In this document: positions 49,111-57,800 of the stretch, one piece after another
How the letters are laid out: every line of letters starts with the position of its first letter
Position numbering within the stretch: position 1 is the first letter of the stretch
NCBI RefSeq assembly: GCF_964355755.1
Contig: NC_092677.1
Location: forward strand, 12,052,601-12,112,600
DNA from: Antedon mediterranea
Lineage: Eukaryota > Echinodermata > Crinoidea > Comatulida > Antedonidae
Length of the DNA: 60,000 nucleotides
Reading direction: 5' to 3'
Translations under genes and position numbers: made by a program
The notes under the pieces: model-generated
Seen by the model: only the letters and a program-made list of their open reading frames with translations
The model's database searches: none
What the model was told of the DNA's origin: nothing

Positions 49111-51055
49111 GATGAGAATTATAACAATAATGATGAGAATGATAACAATAATGATGAAAATCAAGACAATAATGATAATAATGATAACAATAATGATGAG
49201 AATGATAACAATAATAATCAAAATGATAACAATTATGATGAGAATCAAGACAATAATGATGAGAATGGTAATAATGAAAATGAGAATGATAACAATAATG
49301 ATGAAACTGATAACAGTTATGATGATAACAGTAATGATGATGAGAATGATAACAGTGATGATGAGAATGATAACAGTGATGATGAGAATGATAACAGTGA
49401 TGATGAGAATGATAACAGTGATGATGAGAATGATAACAGTGATGATGAGAATGATAACAGTGATGATGAGAATGATAACAGTGATGATGAGAATGATAAC
49501 AGTGATGATGAGAATTATAACAGTGATGATGAGAATTATAACAGTGATGATGAGAATGATAACAGTGATGATGAGAATGATAACAGTGATGATGAGAATG
49601 ATAACAGTGATGATGAGAATGATAACAGTGATGATGAGAATGATAACAGTGATGATGAGAATGATAACAGTGATGATGAGAATTATAACAGTGATGATGA
49701 GAATGATAACAGTGATGATGAGAATGATAACAGTGATGATGAGAATGATAACAGTGATGATGAGAATGATAACAGTGATGATGAGAATTATAACAGTGAT
49801 GATGAGAATGATAACAGTGATGATGAGAATGATAACAGTGATGATGAGAATGATAACAGTGATGATGAGAATGATAACAGTGATGATGAGAATGATAACA
49901 GTGATGATGAGAATGATAACAGTGATGATGAGAATGATAACAGTGATGATGAGAATGATAACAGTGATGATGAGAATGATAACAGTGATGATGAGAATTA
50001 TAACAGTGATGATGAGAATGATAACAGTGATGATGAGAATTATAACAGTGATGATGAGAATGATAACAGTGATGATGAGAATGATAACAGTGATGATGAG
50101 AATGATAACAGTGATGATGAGAATGATAACAGTGATGATGAGAATGATAACAGTGATGATGAGAATGATAACAGTGATGATGAGAATTATAACAGTGATG
50201 ATGAGAATGATAACAGTGATGATGAGAATGATAACAGTGATGATGAGAATGATAACAGTGATGATGAGAATGATAACAGTGATGATGAGAATGATAACAG
50301 TGATGATGAGAATGATAACAGTGATGATGAGAATTATAACAGTGATGATGAGAATGATAACAGTGATGATGAGAATTATAACAGTGATGATGAGAATGAT
50401 AACAGTGATGATGAGAATGATAACAGTGATGATGAGAATGATAACAGTGATGATGAGAATGATAACAGTGATGATGAGAATGATAACAGTGATGATGAGA
50501 ATTATAACAGTGATGATGAGAATGATAACAGTGATGATGAGAATGATAACAGTGATGATGAGAATGATAACAGTGATGATGAGAATGATAACAGTGATGA
50601 TGAGAATGATAACAGTGATGATGAGAATGATAACAGTGATGATGAGAATTATAACAGTGATGATGAGAATGATAACAGTGATGATGAGAATTATAACAGT
50701 GATGATGAGAATGATAACAGTGATGATGAGAATGATAACAGTGATGATGAGAATGATAACAGTGATGATGAGAATGATAACAGTGATGATGAGAATGATA
50801 ACAGTGATGATGAGAATTATAACAGTGATGATGAGAATGATAACAGTGATGATGAGAATTATAACAGTGATGATGAGAATGATAACAGTGATGATGAGAA
50901 TGATAACAGTGATGATGAGAATGATAACAGTGATGATGAGAATGATAACAGTGATGATGAGAATGATAACAGTGATGATGAGAATGATAACAGTGATGAT
51001 GAGAATGATAACAGTGATGATGAGAATTATAACAGTGATGATGAGAATGATAACT
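49111..51055. repeat. 21-bp minisatellite with higher-order structure, about 80 units
   Basis: A degenerate lead-in (49111-49325) becomes near-perfect 21-bp units containing AACAGTGATGATGAGAAT. The main variant is GAT versus TAT after GAGAAT. TAT variants fall in doublets 42 bp apart at about 49995, 50331, 50646 and 50814, spaced 336, 315 and 168 bp, so blocks of 8-16 units were copied. All frames stay open because 21 is a multiple of three; one would read NSDDEND repeatedly, another MITVMMR. There is no ATG in the acidic frame and no splice context, so it is treated as non-coding. Confidence 0.93.
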
Positions 51056-51417
51056 ATCCTGATAGTGTCCTCATTTATCTTTCAAAAATGTTTTCAATTT
51101 TTATAAATCTTTACAAATAAGACATCTGAACTTTTCTGAAAAATATAGAATAATAGTAATGAAAACTATTCATGGTTAGAATGAATGTTACTAACTGCTA
51201 AAATAAAATAGTATATTGATAATAAAGATAAAACATGTTATTATATAGATATAAAAAAAAGATAACATAATGGGAGTTGACATTCAATGACATAAAACGT
51301 AAAATAACAGAAACACATAAAATTAATATTATGGTTTGCATGTTGAGAACACATTAATGTTTGCAGTAACCATCAACAATCCTAACAAGCTCATTAATTT
51401 TAGCTTGATTCAAACTA

Positions 51418-51545
51418 TGCCCAAATGAAAAGATGTACCTAAAGTGAAAGTAATTTGACCAATCACAAGCAACAGATCATCTACAACTGCTATGTAGCCT
51501 GTGATTGGTGAAATTACCTGCATTCTGTCCAAGTAGAACCAAGTT
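51418..51545. mobile_element. MITE family 1 copy
   Basis: AATTTGACCAATCACAAGC and inverted GTGATTGGTGAAATTAC form the core; the right end reads AGTAGAACCAAGTTT. Confidence 0.6.
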
Positions 51546-51605
51546 TAAAATCAATGCATGAAATAGAACAAAATGATTTGCATAAATACATAGAAAAATA
51601 CTCAC

Positions 51606-51872
51606 CGTATAAAACTTGAAAAGGCCGAATTCGTTTTCCTACTAAAACACCAAATGCTGGGTCGTCTACTCTTGTTATATATTGGGTGACATCAAAACTA
51701 GTTGTCGTTGTTTGTCCAATAACTGTATAGTCATCCAATCCATTTGACCAGGAATACAAAACAATTCGGTAGTTGTCGACTGGACCTTCTCCTAAGTCTA
51801 CGTCTGTTGTCCAGGCATCCCATGTTAATTGGTTGGCATTAACTGTTGGCAAATTCAGGAGTTGAGGCAGAT
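51606..51872 (-). CDS. Tie1/2: Tie-like exon: second FN3 domain
   Basis: 267 nt. Encodes LTWDAWTTDVDLGEGPVDNY then RIVLYSWSN and FDVTQYITRV. It shares the GxGPxxNYR pattern with the FN3 at 56195. Donor GTGAGT; the coding sequence must continue beyond. Confidence 0.82.
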
Positions 51873-54800
51873 CTATATGAAAAATAATATTCATGTTTAT
51901 ATATAAACAAATCAGGCAAAGAACAGTAATTCTAAACCGCCCGGTGATATACTGAAATTTAATTAATTAATTTTATACGATAAAGATGAGGAAATCTGTG
52001 AGAATGAGAAAAAGTCGCCCCAACCGAGACTCGAACTCGGACCGCCTGCTTGATATGCAGATGTCCTAACCATTAGACCACTGGGCTTTCATGGTATTGT
52101 TCGAACTCGATTGGATAGCGACTCTTTAACATTCTCGGCGTGGTACGGCGAAACAGCACTAGTCCTCAGTTGTACACACGCGCAACAGAGATAAAATTGA
52201 TACGCCCTCATCTTTCAGTATTTTTATTCACGAGGCGGGATCTCCGAAGAGATACTTTTATATATATAAACAAATCAGGCAAAGAACAGTAATTCTAAAC
52301 CGCCCGGTGATATACTGAAATTTAATTAATTAATTTTATACGATAAAGATGAGGAAATCTGTGAGAATGAGAAAAAGTCGCCCCAACCGAGACTCGAACT
52401 CGGACCGCCTGCTTGATATGCAGATGTCCTAACCATTAGACCACTGGGGCTTTCATGGTATTGTTAAATCAGGGAAGAGTTAAATTAAATAAATAAATAA
52501 TTTTAATTTAAATTTAACTCTTCCCTGGTTAAATACTATTATTATTGAAAAATAATATTCATGTTTATATACAATAACAATGGAGGGTTGTAAGTTACAA
52601 AAAATATAAGACACACACATAACTGACATAAGTAGGACTTAATCCAACACATGGTACATTTTATATCTTGAAATTACATGAAATATCCATGAAAGATTCC
52701 TACATTTTAAATATTGATTATTATTATTATTATAGCAATATACTGTAATTTACCTGATTTTGAAACGCCAACAGATAGAAATTCTACATAACCTAGACAG
52801 GAATAAAAGTAAGTGATATTTGACTATTGATTTTTTAAATACAGAGAACAGTTGAAGATATAGGGACAAACGATTTGTTGAAAAAGTTGGAATTTAGGAA
52901 ATATTATGAAATTTTTAAACAGATTTGTCTATGTGTTTATATATTTATGGTTTAAAAAGTCATACCAACTTGGTCACTATAATATAATATCAGGCATAAG
53001 CTATCATAAAAATCCAAATTGGAGCATTTATAATATTAATAAAAAATACAAAATCTTTCATTCCTGTCAGAGGCATATCCCAACTTTTGACAGCTAAAAT
53101 AAAACAAATCAGTCAAACAAATCTGGCTGTATTCAGTATTATATACAGTTTTGTTTTTTTAAAGTATGGTTTTGTTTACATCTCATTATTTGCTATAAAA
53201 AAAAGGAGAATTCTTACTTATTTCACAGAGAAAATGTAATGGTGTATCACAAGGGAAATGACGCCATTGTCCATTTGTGGCATTCATACTGACACATGCT
53301 CCTCCTATCCCAGTATTTGAAGTCATAAAATCTGTGTATAAAAAAAAATGTATAGTAAGTCATCAGAAAGTAGAATAATTTACATTTAACAAGAATAATA
53401 TATTTTTGTTAAAAATAACTAATAGTAAACACAGGTTGCAGGACATTATAACATTTATTGATTTTAATGATTTGCGAATTGTTCTTTGATTAATATGTAT
53501 CAAATTTACATAAACTTTCAAAACTCTTATTCTTAAACCATAGATGCACTTTATTATTTTTGTTATTATTTATTTATACTGGGCGACCTCTTCAGTCAAA
53601 GACTGGTCTCCAAGAGGGCCCAGTCATGATCCGTGGCTGTGATGTACTAGTACACTGGGGTAATCCCCTACTCGTCTCAAAAGATGTACCGTAAAACCTC
53701 GAAAAGAAGGCCATGGGCTTAAACCTCGAAAAGAAGCCCATCTCGAAAAGAAGCCCCCCTCTACAGTTTGCAAAAGTACTCTCGAAAAGAAGCCCATCTC
53801 GAAATGAAGCCCCCTGGGCTTCTTTTCAAGATAGTAAGGGCTTCATTTCGAGACAGACTACTCATACTGTATTGAGATGATGACGAAATTATTGTACTTG
53901 ACGTTGAATCATAGAACTGTTTTTTGCTTTTTATATTGTTTTTTAATTGGTATATTAAACATAATTTCATGGTTGAAAAAATGTCTCAAAAGTAGTAGAA
54001 ATTCACAAAATTTACAGCATTCATTTCGAAAAGAAGCCCCCGTCTACAGTTTGCAAAAGTACTCTTGAAAAGAAGCCCATCTCGAAAAGAAGCCCATCTT
54101 GAAAAGAAGCCCATCCAAGAGCACTAAAAAAAGAAGAAGCCCATGGGCTTCTTTTCGAGGTTTTACGGTATTAGGTTCTTTAAAGTGCACATGAAGAAGA
54201 CTTATTCTACCAAAAGAACCATGGAGTGAGTGTGCTTCGAACCCTTGCCAAAGTTATGGCTACATAATTATGATTCCACTGTCAGCTTAACCGTTCAGCA
54301 ACTCACTCACACAGACATACTTCTAAAATGAGGATATTCTCCTCGTGGCAAACATAGCACTAAAGTACTTAGGTGTAGCAGCAATGAGTTGTTACAGCAC
54401 ACCTCCAGAGATAATAATACAGTGTGATTACACAATTACATATAACAGTACTAAAGACAAAAGAGGGGTTTACTGCATATTATTCACATACTTTTATATT
54501 CACTCCATTCACTAGTTCCAACCCATTCAGATACATTTCCAAGTTGCTGAAGCTCGTAACCGATACAAACTTCTGACAAACTGTCCTCTCCATGTTGCTG
54601 CAATAATTGCAAAACATCTGTGTTTTCTTCAGCAGAGCTAATTACCGCCAGGTAACCTCCACTTATGTCACAAAACTGTTTTGCTTGTTGCCAGGTCATT
54701 TGATTTTCGGAAATGTAGTAGAAAGACGATCCTATAGGATGCATTCTTGGAGGACTATTACCTAAAATAGAATAAAGAAAAATTAAGATGATGATGATCA

Positions 54801-57800
54801 TAATAATTACTTACTGCATGACAAGATAAGATTTTATTTATTTTATCTTACATTTAGGAAAATGTTCTCAATGTTAGCGTTTCAATTTCGATAGCTTTAC
54901 AGATAGGCCTAAGCATATTCCGAGCTTGATTTGCTTTAAGCTCTATCTACACACAAAAATGTGAGGTAGATGGATATATTATGTCATCATGGTACTCCGA
55001 AATAAAAAGATGAATGAATGAAAACGCTGCACTAGCATTATGTAAAGAGAAACTAAAAATATGTCTAACCTTTTTGACAAATTGGTATTCCCATATAATC
55101 ATCACAAGCTATGTTCTCTCTAGAGAAGTCATCTTCTAAGTTTATTACCGTACAGTCAACATCTTCAGATGTTAAATTGAAGTGCATATCTAGTAAATAT
55201 GAACATAACTTGAATCAAAATATTTATATAAAATTTAAATAGCATAATCCTCAGTTAGTCACTTTGTGTTGGGCAGCACATAATCACACTTTCTAAAAAG
55301 AACATATGGTCATATTCCAGTATTTAAAACAAATGACAACGCTTGAATTTCCACTAAAGTGGTCCATGTTAGTGCACTCATATGGGGAAGTGGTGTTGCA
55401 TTTGAGCAAAATAGCCCAGTTCAATCTTGGGGCTGAGGCTGACAGCTTTAGAGCATATGAAATACCATCTGACTAGCCTCAATATAGGCAGTATATTAAT
55501 TGGTGAAGAGCACACAATAAAAGGGTAGAAAACGTCTTTCTTTAGACCTTATTTAATAAATATGAAAATGAATATGTTCAAAATTAAATAACTATTACCG
55601 GGGGGATCAACAGTGCCTGCAATTATAGCAAAATTATATCCATCCCAAATATATAGGTCATTGATGTCCTTGCGCATGCCCATCAACAACTGATTAGAAT
55701 CCAGTGGTTGGCTCTCAAGCGTATGCAGTATAAAGTTTTTAATGTTGACAGAAGAGAAGTGAATTAGCTGTGACTGTCTTGTCTTACAGTAAACATCTCC
55801 TTCATTCCAAGACATTAATGTGTTGTTAATGTGGATGCATTGATCATCAAATGCTATCCAATTAGTATCACATTGATCTAGAAAACAAAAAAATATCCAC
55901 AGTGTACACAGTTCGATGTTATAAAGAAAGCCACTCTATGGAATAAGGCTAGACTGAGTTTATCAGGCAATCTTTGAAGACCAGGGGTATTAGGCTATCC
56001 TGGAGTAAAAGGCCATCATAAAGTACATGGTTCACGGTCTCCCTGAGGTATAAGGCACCCCCGAGGTATAAGGCCTCAGGATTGTAAACCAGTAATTTAA
56101 ACTTTAGCTTCAAGACTTCACTGGTTTACAATCAATACTACATATCAGTATACTAATCGAAACCAAAGGAAAATGTTTCACTAATATTACCTACCATACT
56201 CTGGGATCCACAATACAGGACCTGGCTTTCCTGCAACAATAAGTGTACCAACTTTTTTTGTTGCTCGAATCATGACTGAGTAAGGCAAGTTTGGTTGTAA
56301 ACCTGTTACCTCCCACGAGGTACCATTTATAACGCCTACCAATGCTGGAGTTTGTCCTTCCTCCGGGTACCACGTATCCCAAAGGTAGACTCTGTAGTTG
56401 ATAATAGGACCAAGACCAAAATCATGTTCATTGTTCCATCTGTTCCAACTGACAATCGCACTGTTAGCCTCCCTAGCCTCAACCCATGGTGTGTCATACA
56501 ATGCTGGCAAGACTAAAATTGTAAAAAGTTTATGACAATGTTTTGAGATTTAAAATAGGAAAAATATAGGCCTGTTATTTACCATATTTTCCCAAAAACA
56601 ATTAATTTATTCTATTTCTACATTGCATTTAAGCTTTTTCTTGAAATTTGCTTTCAAAATTTTTTATATTATTGTTAGGGCCAATTTACACAGATGAGTG
56701 GTAACGATATGTGGAAAACTGCGTAACTCCAGAATCTGTATCTATCTTGAGCAGAAACCATTCGTCCGCTACGTGATTTGTGTAAATAGTCACAAGGAAT
56801 GACATAGATTCTATATTTTTATTACCGTTATTGCTCGTGTTTGTAAATTGGGCTTTAACTGTATGTTTTACTTTGCAGGTAACCGTTTCATAGAACAAAC
56901 ACGAAAAGGAATTGTAACTGTCCTGATATCTGATTTGAACCCAGGACTCTAAGATCAGTAACTGACCATCTTAACCACCTAGCTACAGCTTGACTATTAC
57001 TACTAAAAAACTAGACAATATCAAGAAATAAAGGTTAAGAAGTCAGACTGAAGTTAGTGTTTCAGAAAAAACAACCTGTTTGACAGCCTTCTCCTGCCCA
57101 TCCTGTCTCACATCCATTTTCACATGTACCATTGAACTTGTGACAGTTTGCTTGATTATGACAATGACATTTCTTGTGACATTGTTCCCCAAAGAAACCA
57201 ACAGGACAAGGTGTATCTGCTTCATAATCTAAATAAAGCAAAAACAAACAATCTTCAATTCAGAGTCTATTAAAAAATGAACAATAGTTCTCCATAAGTT
57301 TTATAATAATCTCACTAAAACAAATTAAAGAGTAATATTCTTAAAACATACTCCTCTGTGGTTATAATACACCCTTAGTATATTACTATTTATAAACCAA
57401 GAAATATGTCCGTATCTAAATCATAAAAATTGGATGTTGATCACTGTTGATACAACAGATTTTACAAAGTGGGTTGCTATGGAGCTTTCACTTTTCTACG
57501 ATTGACAACCTAGGAACTACGCATTTGTGTAGTCAGTTGTCGTCTGTACTTAGAAATCAACAGAGTGAGGCGGCAGAGTACGTTTAAACTTTTCTGCATG
57601 TAAGTGCACAAGGAATAAACATGACATAACCTGTTAATGTTCAATATTTATACCAAGTTAACTGAGTTTCTTATTGTGATGTGGTGAGCACCAAATGTGT
57701 AGATTCACAAACATTTTGTACAGGGAGCAACTTTACTACCTACCTTGACATGAAGGTCCAGTGAATCCAGGAAAACAAGCAGATGTGTCATTACACCCAA

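Larger units (their letters stand above)
51902..52466. repeat. Tandem duplication of about 200 bp containing a tRNA-like unit (offset 363 bp)
   Basis: The block AAATCAGGCAAAGAACAG to CATGGTATTGTT occurs at about 51909-52102 and 52272-52465, nearly identical. The 155 bp between (52103-52256) is present only once. Confidence 0.88.

Noticed and set aside
49112-51106. 664-codon frame of MITVMMR repeats
   Set aside because: The 21-bp minisatellite is divisible by three, so the frames stay open without selection; no domain or splice context.
56686-56898. 70-codon minus-strand frame as an extra receptor exon
   Set aside because: It overlaps an inverted-repeat element, and the neighbouring exons already join in phase without it.
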